This document shows, piece by piece, positions 15,083 through 27,700 of a DNA stretch of 64,000 bases. The DNA is from Litoditis marina (lineage: Eukaryota > Nematoda > Chromadorea > Rhabditida > Rhabditidae), in contig CAXIWQ010000361.1 in NCBI GenBank assembly GCA_964036275.1, forward strand, positions 1 through 64,000, in the 5' to 3' direction. The notes below the pieces were generated by a model. It ran no database searches, was not told the DNA's origin, and saw only the letters and a program-made list of their open reading frames with translations. The position numbers and the translations under genes are program-made. The stretch's first letter is position 1, and every line of letters starts with the position of its first letter.

Positions 15083-18000
15083 CTTTTGTTTCTGATAAAT
15101 GAAATTGTCTGAAAGTTACAGACTATTATTAACCTTGTTAATTCTCTAACATATACAAAAATCAGGCCAAACCGTTTATTACTTCTAAAGATATCGCCCA
15201 AAGCGCATCTCATTCGTATGCTCATGAGAGGTGAGGTTAAGCAAGAAGTTTTTAGACCCTAACTTTGTTTCTGATAAATGAAATTGTCTGAAAGTTACAA
15301 ACAATTACCAACCTTGTTAACTCTCTAACATATACAAAAATCAGGCCAAACCGTTTATTACTTCTAAAGATATCGCCCAAAGCGCATCTCATTCGTATGC
15401 CCATGAGAGGTGAGGTTAAGCAAGAAGTTTTTAGACCCTAACTTTGTTTCTGATAAATGAAATTGTCTGAAAGTTACAGACTATTACCAACCTTGTTAAC
15501 TCTCTAACATATACAAAAATCAGGCCAAACCGTTTATTACTTCTAAAGATATCGCCCAAAGCGCATCTCATTCGTATGCCCATGAGAGGTGAGGTTAAGC
15601 AAGAAGTTTTTAGACCCTAACTTTGTTTCTGATAAATGAAATTGTCTGAAAGTTACAGACTATTACCAACCTTGTTAATTCTCTAACATATACAAAAATC
15701 AGGCCAAACCGTTCATTACTTCTAAAGATATCGCCCAAAGCGCATCTCATTCGTATGCCCATGAGAGGTGAGGTTAAGCAAGAAGTTTTTAGACCCTAAC
15801 TTTGTTTCTGATAAATGAAATGGTCTGAAAGTTACAGACAATTACCAACCTTGTTAACTCTCTAACATATACAAAAATCAGGCCAAACCGTTTATTACTT
15901 CTAAAGATATCGCCCAAAGCGCATCTCATTCGTATGCCCATGAGAGGTGAGGTTAAGCAAGAAGTTTTTAGACCCTAACTTTGTTTCTGATAAATGAAAT
16001 TGTCTGAAAGTTACAAACAATTACCAATTTTGTTAACTCTCTAACATATACAAAAATCAGGCCAAACCGTTTATTACTTCTAAAGATATCGCCCAAAGCG
16101 CATCTCATTCGTATGCCCATGAGAGGTGAGGTTAAGCAAGAAGTTTTTAGACCCTAACTTTGTTTCTGATAAATGAAATTGTCTGAAAGTTACAAACAAT
16201 TACCAACCTTGTTAACTCTCTAACATATACAAAAATCAGGCCAAACCGTTTATTACTTCTAAAGATATCGCCCAAAGCGCATCTCATTCGTATGCCCATG
16301 AGAGGTGAGGTTAAGCAAGAAGTTTTTAGACCCTAACTTTGTTTCTGATGAATGAAATTGTCTGAAAGTTACAGACTATTACCAACCTTGTTAATTCTCT
16401 AACATATACAAACATCAGGCCAAACCGTTTATTACTTCTAAAGATATCGCCCAAAGCGCATCTCATTCGTATGCCCATGAGAGGTGAGGTTAAGCAAGAA
16501 GTTTTTAGACCCTAACTTTGTTTCTGATAAATGAAATTGTCTGAAAGTTACAAACAATTACCAACCTTGTTAACTCTCTAACATATACAAAAATCAGGCC
16601 AAACCGTTTATTACTTCTAAAGATATCGCCCAAAGCGCATCTCATTCGTATGCCCATGAGAGGTGAGGTAAAGCAAGAAGTTTTTAGACCCTAACTTTGT
16701 TTCTGATGAATGAAATGGTCTGAAAGTTACAGACTATTACCAACTTTGTTAACTCTCTAACATACACAAAAATCAGGCCAAACCGTTTATTACTTCTAAA
16801 GATATCGCCCAAAGCGCATCTCATTCGTATGCCCATGAGAGGTGAGGTTAAGCAAGAAGTTTTTAGACCCTAACTTTGTTTCTGATAAATGAAATTGTCT
16901 GAAAGTTACAGACTATTACCAACCTTGTTAACTCTCTAAAATATACAAAAATCAGGCCAAACCGTTTATTACTTCTGAAGATATCGCCCAAAGCGCATCT
17001 CATTCGTATGCCCATGAGAGGTGAGGTTAAGCAAGAAGTTTTTAGACCCTAACTTTGTTTCTGATAAATGAAATTGTCTGAAAGTTACAAACAATTACCA
17101 ACCTTGTTAACTCTCTAACATATACAAAAATCAGGTTAAACCGTTTATTACTTCTAAAGATATCGCCCAAAGCGCATCTCATTCGTATGCCCATGAGAGG
17201 TGAGGTTAAGCAAGAAGTTTTTAGACCCTAACTTTGTTTCTGATAAATGAAATTGTCTGAAAGTTACAAACAATTACCAACCTTGTTAACTCTCTAACAT
17301 ATACAAAAATCAGGCCAAACCGTTTATTACTTCTAAAGATATCGCCCAAAGCGCATCTCATTCGTATGCCCATGAGAGGTGAGGTAAAGCAAGAAGTTTT
17401 TAGACCCTAACTTTGTTTCTGATGAATGAAATTGTCTGAAAGTTACAAACAATTACCAACCTTGTTAACTCTCTAACATATACAAAAATCAGGTTAAACC
17501 GTTTATTACTTCTAAAGATATCGCCCAAAGCGCATCTCATTCGTATGCCCATGAGAGGTGAGGTTAAGCAAGAAGTTTTTAGACCCTAACTTTGTTTCTG
17601 ATAAATGAAATTGTCTGAAAGTTACAGACTATTACCAACCTTGTTAACTCTCTAACATATACAAAAATCAGGTTAAACCGTTTATTACTTCTAAAGATAT
17701 CGCCCAAAGCGCATCTCATTCGTATGCCCATGAGAGGTGAGGTTAAGCAAGAAGTTTTTAGACCCTAACTTTGTTTCTGATAAATGAAATTGTCTGAAAG
17801 TTACAAACAATTACCAACCTTGTTAACTCTCTAACATATACAAAAATCAGGCCAACCGTTTATTACTTCTAAAGATATCGCCCAAAGCGCATCTCATTCG
17901 TATGCCCATGAGAGGTGAGGTAAAGCAAGAAGTTTTTAGACCCTAACTTTGTTTCTGATGAATGAAATGGTCTGAAAGTTACAGACTATTACCAACTTTG

Positions 18001-20094
18001 TTAACTCTCTAACATACACAAAAATCAGGCCAAACCGTTTATTACTTCTAAAGATATCGCCCAAAGCGCATCTCATTCGTATGCCCATGAGAGGTGAGGT
18101 TAAGCAAGAAGTTTTTAGACCCTAACTTTGTTTCTGATAAATGAAATTGTCTGAAAGTTACAGACTATTACCAACCTTGTTAACTCTCTAAAATATACAA
18201 AAATCAGGCCAAACCGTTTATTACTTCTGAAGATATCGCCCAAAGCGCATCTCATTCGTATGCCCATGAGAGGTGAGGTTAAGCAAGAAGTTTTTAGACC
18301 CTAACTTTGTTTCTGATAAATGAAATTGTCTGAAAGTTACAAACAATTACCAACCTTGTTAACTCTCTAACATATACAAAAATCAGGTTAAACCGTTTAT
18401 TACTTCTAAAGATATCGCCCAAAGCGCATCTCATTCGTATGCCCATGAGAGGTGAGGTTAAGCAAGAAGTTTTTAGACCCTAACTTTGTTTCTGATAAAT
18501 GAAATTGTCTGAAAGTTACAGACTATTATTAACCTTGTTAATTCTCTAACATATACAAAAATCAGGCCAAACCGTTTATTACTTCTAAAGATGTCGCCCA
18601 AAGCGCATCTCATTTGTATGCCCATGAGAGGTGAGGTTAAGCAAGAAGTTTTTAGACCCTAACTTTGTTTCTGATAAATGAAATTGTCTGAAAGTTACAA
18701 ACAATTACCAACCTTGTTAACTCTCTAACATATACAAAAATCAGGTTAAACCGTTTATTACTTCTAAAGATATCGCCCAAAGCGCATCTCATTCGTATGC
18801 CCATGAGAGGTGAGGTTAAGCAAGAAGTTTTTAGACCCTAACTTTGTTTCTGATAAATGAAATTGTCTGAAAGTTACAGACTATTATTAACCTTGTTAAT
18901 TCTCTAACATATACAAAAATCAGGCCAAACCGTTTATTACTTCTGAAGATATCGCCCAAAGCGCATCTCATTCGTATGCCCATGAGAGGTGAGGTTAAGC
19001 AAGAAGTTTTTAGACCCTAACTTTGTTTCTGATAAATGAAATTGTCTGAAAGTTACAGACTATTATTAACCTTGTTAATTCTCTAACATATACAAAAATC
19101 AGGCCAAACCGTTTATTACTTCTAAAGATGTCGCCCAAAGCGCATCTCATTTGTATGCCCATGAGAGGTGAGGTTAAGCAAGAAGTTTTTAGACCCTAAC
19201 TTTGTTTCTGATAAATGAAATTGTCTGAAAGTTACAGACTATCATCAACCTTGTTAACTCTCTAACATATACAAAAATCAGGCCAAACCGTTTATTACTT
19301 CTAAACATATCGCCCAAAGCGCATCTCATTCGTATGCTCATGAGAGGTGAGGTTAAGCAAGAAGTTTTTAGACCCTAACTTTGTTTCTGATAAATGAAAT
19401 TGTCTGAAAGTTACAAACAATTACCAACCTTGTTAACTCTCTAACATATACAAAAATCAGGCCAAACCGTTTATTACTTCTAAAGATATCGCCCAAAGCG
19501 CATCTCATTCGTATGCCCATGAGAGGTGAGGTAAAGCAAGAAGTTTTTAGACCCTAACTTTGTTTCTGATGAATGAAATGGTCTGAAAGTTACAGACTAT
19601 TACCAACCTTGTTAACTCTCTAACATACACAAAAATCAGGCCAAACCGTTTATTACTTCTAAAGATATCGCCCAAAGCGCATCTCATTCGTATGCCCATG
19701 AGAGGTGAGGTTAAGCAAGAAGTTTTTAGACCCTAACTTTGTTTCTGATAAATGAAATTGTCTGAAAGTTACAGACTATTACCAACCTTGTTAACTCTCT
19801 AAAATATACAAAAATCAGGCCAAACCGTTTATTACTTCTGAAGATATCGCCCAAAGCGCATCTCATTCGTATGCCCATGAGAGGTGAGGTTAAGCAAGAA
19901 GTTTTTAGACCCTAACTTTGTTTCTGATAAATGAAATTGTCTGAAAGTTACAAACAATTACCAACCTTGTTAACTCTCTAACATATACAAAAATCAGGTT
20001 AAACCGTTTATTACTTCTAAAGATATCGCCCAAAGCGCATCTCATTCGTATGCCCATGAGAGGTGAGGTTAAGCAAGAAGTTTTTAGACCCTAA
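15083..20094. repeat. Array A HOR, 28-monomer version
   Basis: 5,012 bp = 28 monomers. The order of variant types equals the 26-monomer HOR that follows, plus two extra monomers around 17138-17500. One of these carries GTAAAGC and the next carries GATGAATGAAATTG with AAACAATTACC. One monomer has GTTCATTAC near 15711, not shared by the next copy. A one-base deletion (GGCCAACCG) occurs near 17854. Confidence 0.75.
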
Positions 20095-23000
20095 CTTTTG
20101 TTTCTGATAAATGAAATTGTCTGAAAGTTACAGACTATTATTAACCTTGTTAATTCTCTAACATATACAAAAATCAGGCCAAACCGTTTATTACTTCTAA
20201 AGATATCGCCCAAAGCGCATCTCATTCGTATGCTCATGAGAGGTGAGGTTAAGCAAGAAGTTTTTAGACCCTAACTTTGTTTCTGATAAATGAAATTGTC
20301 TGAAAGTTACAAACAATTACCAACCTTGTTAACTCTCTAACATATACAAAAATCAGGCCAAACCGTTTATTACTTCTAAAGATATCGCCCAAAGCGCATC
20401 TCATTCGTATGCCCATGAGAGGTGAGGTTAAGCAAGAAGTTTTTAGACCCTAACTTTGTTTCTGATAAATGAAATTGTCTGAAAGTTACAGACTATTACC
20501 AACCTTGTTAACTCTCTAACATATACAAAAATCAGGCCAAACCGTTTATTACTTCTAAAGATATCGCCCAAAGCGCATCTCATTCGTATGCCCATGAGAG
20601 GTGAGGTTAAGCAAGAAGTTTTTAGACCCTAACTTTGTTTCTGATAAATGAAATTGTCTGAAAGTTACAGACTATTACCAACCTTGTTAATTCTCTAACA
20701 TATACAAAAATCAGGCCAAACCGTTTATTACTTCTAAAGATATCGCCCAAAGCGCATCTCATTCGTATGCCCATGAGAGGTGAGGTTAAGCAAGAAGTTT
20801 TTAGACCCTAACTTTGTTTCTGATAAATGAAATGGTCTGAAAGTTACAGACAATTACCAACCTTGTTAACTCTCTAACATATACAAAAATCAGGCCAAAC
20901 CGTTTATTACTTCTAAAGATATCGCCCAAAGCGCATCTCATTCGTATGCCCATGAGAGGTGAGGTTAAGCAAGAAGTTTTTAGACCCTAACTTTGTTTCT
21001 GATAAATGAAATTGTCTGAAAGTTACAAACAATTACCAATTTTGTTAACTCTCTAACATATACAAAAATCAGGCCAAACCGTTTATTACTTCTAAAGATA
21101 TCGCCCAAAGCGCATCTCATTCGTATGCCCATGAGAGGTGAGGTTAAGCAAGAAGTTTTTAGACCCTAACTTTGTTTCTGATAAATGAAATTGTCTGAAA
21201 GTTACAAACAATTACCAACCTTGTTAACTCTCTAACATATACAAAAATCAGGCCAAACCGTTTATTACTTCTAAAGATATCGCCCAAAGCGCATCTCATT
21301 CGTATGCCCATGAGAGGTGAGGTTAAGCAAGAAGTTTTTAGACCCTAACTTTGTTTCTGATGAATGAAATTGTCTGAAAGTTACAGACTATTACCAACCT
21401 TGTTAATTCTCTAACATATACAAACATCAGGCCAAACCGTTTATTACTTCTAAAGATATCGCCCAAAGCGCATCTCATTCGTATGCCCATGAGAGGTGAG
21501 GTTAAGCAAGAAGTTTTTAGACCCTAACTTTGTTTCTGATAAATGAAATTGTCTGAAAGTTACAAACAATTACCAACCTTGTTAACTCTCTAACATATAC
21601 AAAAATCAGGCCAAACCGTTTATTACTTCTAAAGATATCGCCCAAAGCGCATCTCATTCGTATGCCCATGAGAGGTGAGGTAAAGCAAGAAGTTTTTAGA
21701 CCCTAACTTTGTTTCTGATGAATGAAATGGTCTGAAAGTTACAGACTATTACCAACTTTGTTAACTCTCTAACATACACAAAAATCAGGCCAAACCGTTT
21801 ATTACTTCTAAAGATATCGCCCAAAGCGCATCTCATTCGTATGCCCATGAGAGGTGAGGTTAAGCAAGAAGTTTTTAGACCCTAACTTTGTTTCTGATAA
21901 ATGAAATTGTCTGAAAGTTACAGACTATTACCAACCTTGTTAACTCTCTAAAATATACAAAAATCAGGCCAAACCGTTTATTACTTCTGAAGATATCGCC
22001 CAAAGCGCATCTCATTCGTATGCCCATGAGAGGTGAGGTTAAGCAAGAAGTTTTTAGACCCTAACTTTGTTTCTGATAAATGAAATTGTCTGAAAGTTAC
22101 AAACAATTACCAACCTTGTTAACTCTCTAACATATACAAAAATCAGGTTAAACCGTTTATTACTTCTAAAGATATCGCCCAAAGCGCATCTCATTCGTAT
22201 GCCCATGAGAGGTGAGGTTAAGCAAGAAGTTTTTAGACCCTAACTTTGTTTCTGATAAATGAAATTGTCTGAAAGTTACAGACTATTACCAACCTTGTTA
22301 ACTCTCTAACATATACAAAAATCAGGTTAAACCGTTTATTACTTCTAAAGATATCGCCCAAAGCGCATCTCATTCGTATGCCCATGAGAGGTGAGGTTAA
22401 GCAAGAAGTTTTTAGACCCTAACTTTGTTTCTGATAAATGAAATTGTCTGAAAGTTACAAACAATTACCAACCTTGTTAACTCTCTAACATATACAAAAA
22501 TCAGGCCAAACCGTTTATTACTTCTAAAGATATCGCCCAAAGCGCATCTCATTCGTATGCCCATGAGAGGTGAGGTAAAGCAAGAAGTTTTTAGACCCTA
22601 ACTTTGTTTCTGATGAATGAAATGGTCTGAAAGTTACAGACTATTACCAACTTTGTTAACTCTCTAACATACACAAAAATCAGGCCAAACCGTTTATTAC
22701 TTCTAAAGATATCGCCCAAAGCGCATCTCATTCGTATGCCCATGAGAGGTGAGGTTAAGCAAGAAGTTTTTAGACCCTAACTTTGTTTCTGATAAATGAA
22801 ATTGTCTGAAAGTTACAGACTATTACCAACCTTGTTAACTCTCTAAAATATACAAAAATCAGGCCAAACCGTTTATTACTTCTGAAGATATCGCCCAAAG
22901 CGCATCTCATTCGTATGCCCATGAGAGGTGAGGTTAAGCAAGAAGTTTTTAGACCCTAACTTTGTTTCTGATAAATGAAATTGTCTGAAAGTTACAAACA

Positions 23001-24749
23001 ATTACCAACCTTGTTAACTCTCTAACATATACAAAAATCAGGTTAAACCGTTTATTACTTCTAAAGATATCGCCCAAAGCGCATCTCATTCGTATGCCCA
23101 TGAGAGGTGAGGTTAAGCAAGAAGTTTTTAGACCCTAACTTTGTTTCTGATAAATGAAATTGTCTGAAAGTTACAGACTATTATTAACCTTGTTAATTCT
23201 CTAACATATACAAAAATCAGGCCAAACCGTTTATTACTTCTAAAGATGTCGCCCAAAGCGCATCTCATTTGTATGCCCATGAGAGGTGAGGTTAAGCAAG
23301 AAGTTTTTAGACCCTAACTTTGTTTCTGATAAATGAAATTGTCTGAAAGTTACAAACAATTACCAACCTTGTTAACTCTCTAACATATACAAAAATCAGG
23401 TTAAACCGTTTATTACTTCTAAAGATATCGCCCAAAGCGCATCTCATTCGTATGCCCATGAGAGGTGAGGTTAAGCAAGAAGTTTTTAGACCCTAACTTT
23501 GTTTCTGATAAATGAAATTGTCTGAAAGTTACAGACTATTATTAACCTTGTTAATTCTCTAACATATACAAAAATCAGGCCAAACCGTTTATTACTTCTG
23601 AAGATATCGCCCAAAGCGCATCTCATTCGTATGCCCATGAGAGGTGAGGTTAAGCAAGAAGTTTTTAGACCCTAACTTTGTTTCTGATAAATGAAATTGT
23701 CTGAAAGTTACAGACTATTATTAACCTTGTTAATTCTCTAACATATACAAAAATCAGGCCAAACCGTTTATTACTTCTAAAGATGTCGCCCAAAGCGCAT
23801 CTCATTTGTATGCCCATGAGAGGTGAGGTTAAGCAAGAAGTTTTTAGACCCTAACTTTGTTTCTGATAAATGAAATTGTCTGAAAGTTACAGACTATCAT
23901 CAACCTTGTTAACTCTCTAACATATACAAAAATCAGGCCAAACCGTTTATTACTTCTAAACATATCGCCCAAAGCGCATCTCATTCGTATGCTCATGAGA
24001 GGTGAGGTTAAGCAAGAAGTTTTTAGACCCTAACTTTGTTTCTGATAAATGAAATTGTCTGAAAGTTACAAACAATTACCAACCTTGTTAACTCTCTAAC
24101 ATATACAAAAATCAGGCCAAACCGTTTATTACTTCTAAAGATATCGCCCAAAGCGCATCTCATTCGTATGCCCATGAGAGGTGAGGTAAAGCAAGAAGTT
24201 TTTAGACCCTAACTTTGTTTCTGATGAATGAAATGGTCTGAAAGTTACAGACTATTACCAACCTTGTTAACTCTCTAACATACACAAAAATCAGGCCAAA
24301 CCGTTTATTACTTCTAAAGATATCGCCCAAAGCGCATCTCATTCGTATGCCCATGAGAGGTGAGGTTAAGCAAGAAGTTTTTAGACCCTAACTTTGTTTC
24401 TGATAAATGAAATTGTCTGAAAGTTACAGACTATTACCAACCTTGTTAACTCTCTAAAATATACAAAAATCAGGCCAAACCGTTTATTACTTCTGAAGAT
24501 ATCGCCCAAAGCGCATCTCATTCGTATGCCCATGAGAGGTGAGGTTAAGCAAGAAGTTTTTAGACCCTAACTTTGTTTCTGATAAATGAAATTGTCTGAA
24601 AGTTACAAACAATTACCAACCTTGTTAACTCTCTAACATATACAAAAATCAGGTTAAACCGTTTATTACTTCTAAAGATATCGCCCAAAGCGCATCTCAT
24701 TCGTATGCCCATGAGAGGTGAGGTTAAGCAAGAAGTTTTTAGACCCTAA
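20095..24749. repeat. Array A 26-monomer HOR (4,655 bp), copy 1
   Basis: Twenty-six monomers between successive four-T markers. Landmarks in order: ACAGACAATTACC with AATGGTC (~20833), CAATTTTGTT (~21038), AAACATCAGG (~21423), AACTTTG with CATACAC (~21755), AAGATGTCGCC with CATTTGTATG (~23245 and ~23785), GACTATCATCAACC with AAACATATCGCC (~23900) and GTAAAGC (~24187). The same landmarks recur 11,637 bp later in 31732-36386. Confidence 0.8.
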
Positions 24750-27700
24750 CTTTTGTTTCTGATAAATGAAATTGTCTGAAAGTTACAGACTATTATTAAC
24801 CTTGTTAATTCTCTAACATATACAAAAATCAGGCCAAACCGTTTATTACTTCTAAAGATATCGCCCAAAGCGCATCTCATTCGTATGCTCATGAGAGGTG
24901 AGGTTAAGCAAGAAGTTTTTAGACCCTAACTTTGTTTCTGATAAATGAAATTGTCTGAAAGTTACAAACAATTACCAACCTTGTTAACTCTCTAACATAT
25001 ACAAAAATCAGGCCAAACCGTTTATTACTTCTAAAGATATCGCCCAAAGCGCATCTCATTCGTATGCCCATGAGAGGTGAGGTTAAGCAAGAAGTTTTTA
25101 GACCCTAACTTTGTTTCTGATAAATGAAATTGTCTGAAAGTTACAGACTATTACCAACCTTGTTAACTCTCTAACATATACAAAAATCAGGCCAAACCGT
25201 TTATTACTTCTAAAGATATCGCCCAAAGCGCATCTCATTCGTATGCCCATGAGAGGTGAGGTTAAGCAAGAAGTTTTTAGACCCTAACTTTGTTTCTGAT
25301 AAATGAAATTGTCTGAAAGTTACAGACTATTACCAACCTTGTTAATTCTCTAACATATACAAAAATCAGGCCAAACCGTTTATTACTTCTAAAGATATCG
25401 CCCAAAGCGCATCTCATTCGTATGCCCATGAGAGGTGAGGTTAAGCAAGAAGTTTTTAGACCCTAACTTTGTTTCTGATAAATGAAATGGTCTGAAAGTT
25501 ACAGACAATTACCAACCTTGTTAACTCTCTAACATATACAAAAATCAGGCCAAACCGTTTATTACTTCTAAAGATATCGCCCAAAGCGCATCTCATTCGT
25601 ATGCCCATGAGAGGTGAGGTTAAGCAAGAAGTTTTTAGACCCTAACTTTGTTTCTGATAAATGAAATTGTCTGAAAGTTACAAACAATTACCAATTTTGT
25701 TAACTCTCTAACATATACAAAAATCAGGCCAAACCGTTTATTACTTCTAAAGATATCGCCCAAAGCGCATCTCATTCGTATGCCCATGAGAGGTGAGGTT
25801 AAGCAAGAAGTTTTTAGACCCTAACTTTGTTTCTGATAAATGAAATTGTCTGAAAGTTACAAACAATTACCAACCTTGTTAACTCTCTAACATATACAAA
25901 AATCAGGCCAAACCGTTTATTACTTCTAAAGATATCGCCCAAAGCGCATCTCATTCGTATGCCCATGAGAGGTGAGGTTAAGCAAGAAGTTTTTAGACCC
26001 TAACTTTGTTTCTGATGAATGAAATTGTCTGAAAGTTACAGACTATTACCAACCTTGTTAATTCTCTAACATATACAAACATCAGGCCAAACCGTTTATT
26101 ACTTCTAAAGATATCGCCCAAAGCGCATCTCATTCGTATGCCCATGAGAGGTGAGGTTAAGCAAGAAGTTTTTAGACCCTAACTTTGTTTCTGATAAATG
26201 AAATTGTCTGAAAGTTACAGACAATTACCAATTTTGTTAACTCTCTAACATATACAAAAATCAGGCCAAACCGTTTATTACTTCTAAAGATATCGCCCAA
26301 AGCGCATCTCATTCGTATGCCCATGAGAGGTGAGGTTAAGCAAGAAGTTTTTAGACCCTAACTTTGTTTCTGATAAATGAAATTGTCTGAAAGTTACAAA
26401 CAATTACCAACCTTGTTAACTCTCTAACATATACAAAAATCAGGCCAAACCGTTTATTACTTCTAAAGATATCGCCCAAAGCGCATCTCATTCGTATGCC
26501 CATGAGAGGTGAGGTTAAGCAAGAAGTTTTTAGACCCTAACTTTGTTTCTGATGAATGAAATTGTCTGAAAGTTACAGACTATTACCAACCTTGTTAATT
26601 CTCTAACATATACAAACATCAGGCCAAACCGTTTATTACTTCTAAAGATATCGCCCAAAGCGCATCTCATTCGTATGCCCATGAGAGGTGAGGTTAAGCA
26701 AGAAGTTTTTAGACCCTAACTTTGTTTCTGATAAATGAAATTGTCTGAAAGTTACAGACTATTACCAACCTTGTTAATTCTCTAACATATACAAAAATCA
26801 GGCCAAACCGTTTATTACTTCTAAAGATATCGCCCAAAGCGCATCTCATTCGTATGCCCATGAGAGGTGAGGTTAAGCAAGAAGTTTTTAGACCCTAACT
26901 TTGTTTCTGATAAATGAAATGGTCTGAAAGTTACAGACAATTACCAACCTTGTTAACTCTCTAACATATACAACAATCAGGCCAAACCGTTTATTACTTC
27001 TAAAGATATCGCCCAAAGCGCATCTCATTCGTATGCCCATGAGAGGTGAGGTTAAGCAAGAAGTTTTTAGACCCTAACTTTGTTTCTGATAAATGAAATT
27101 GTCTGAAAGTTACAAACAATTACCAATTTTGTTAACTCTCTAACATATACAAAAATCAGGCCAAACCGTTTATTACTTCTAAAGATATCGCCCAAAGCGC
27201 ATCTCATTCGTATGCCCATGAGAGGTGAGGTTAAGCAAGAAGTTTTTAGACCCTAACTTTGTTTCTGATAAATGAAATTGTCTGAAAGTTACAGACTATT
27301 ACCAACCTTGTTAACTCTCTAACATATACAAAAATCAGGCCAAACCGTTTATTACTTCTAAAGATATCGCCCAAAGCGCATCTCATTCGTATGCCCATGA
27401 GAGGTGAGGTTAAGCAAGAAGTTTTTAGACCCTAACTTTGTTTCTGATAAATGAAATTGTCTGAAAGTTACAGACTATTACCAACCTTGTTAATTCTCTA
27501 ACATATACAAAAATCAGGCCAAACCGTTTATTACTTCTAAAGATATCGCCCAAAGCGCATCTCATTCGTATGCCCATGAGAGGTGAGGTTAAGCAAGAAG
27601 TTTTTAGACCCTAACTTTGTTTCTGATAAATGAAATGGTCTGAAAGTTACAGACAATTACCAACCTTGTTAACTCTCTAACATATACAAAAATCAGGCCA

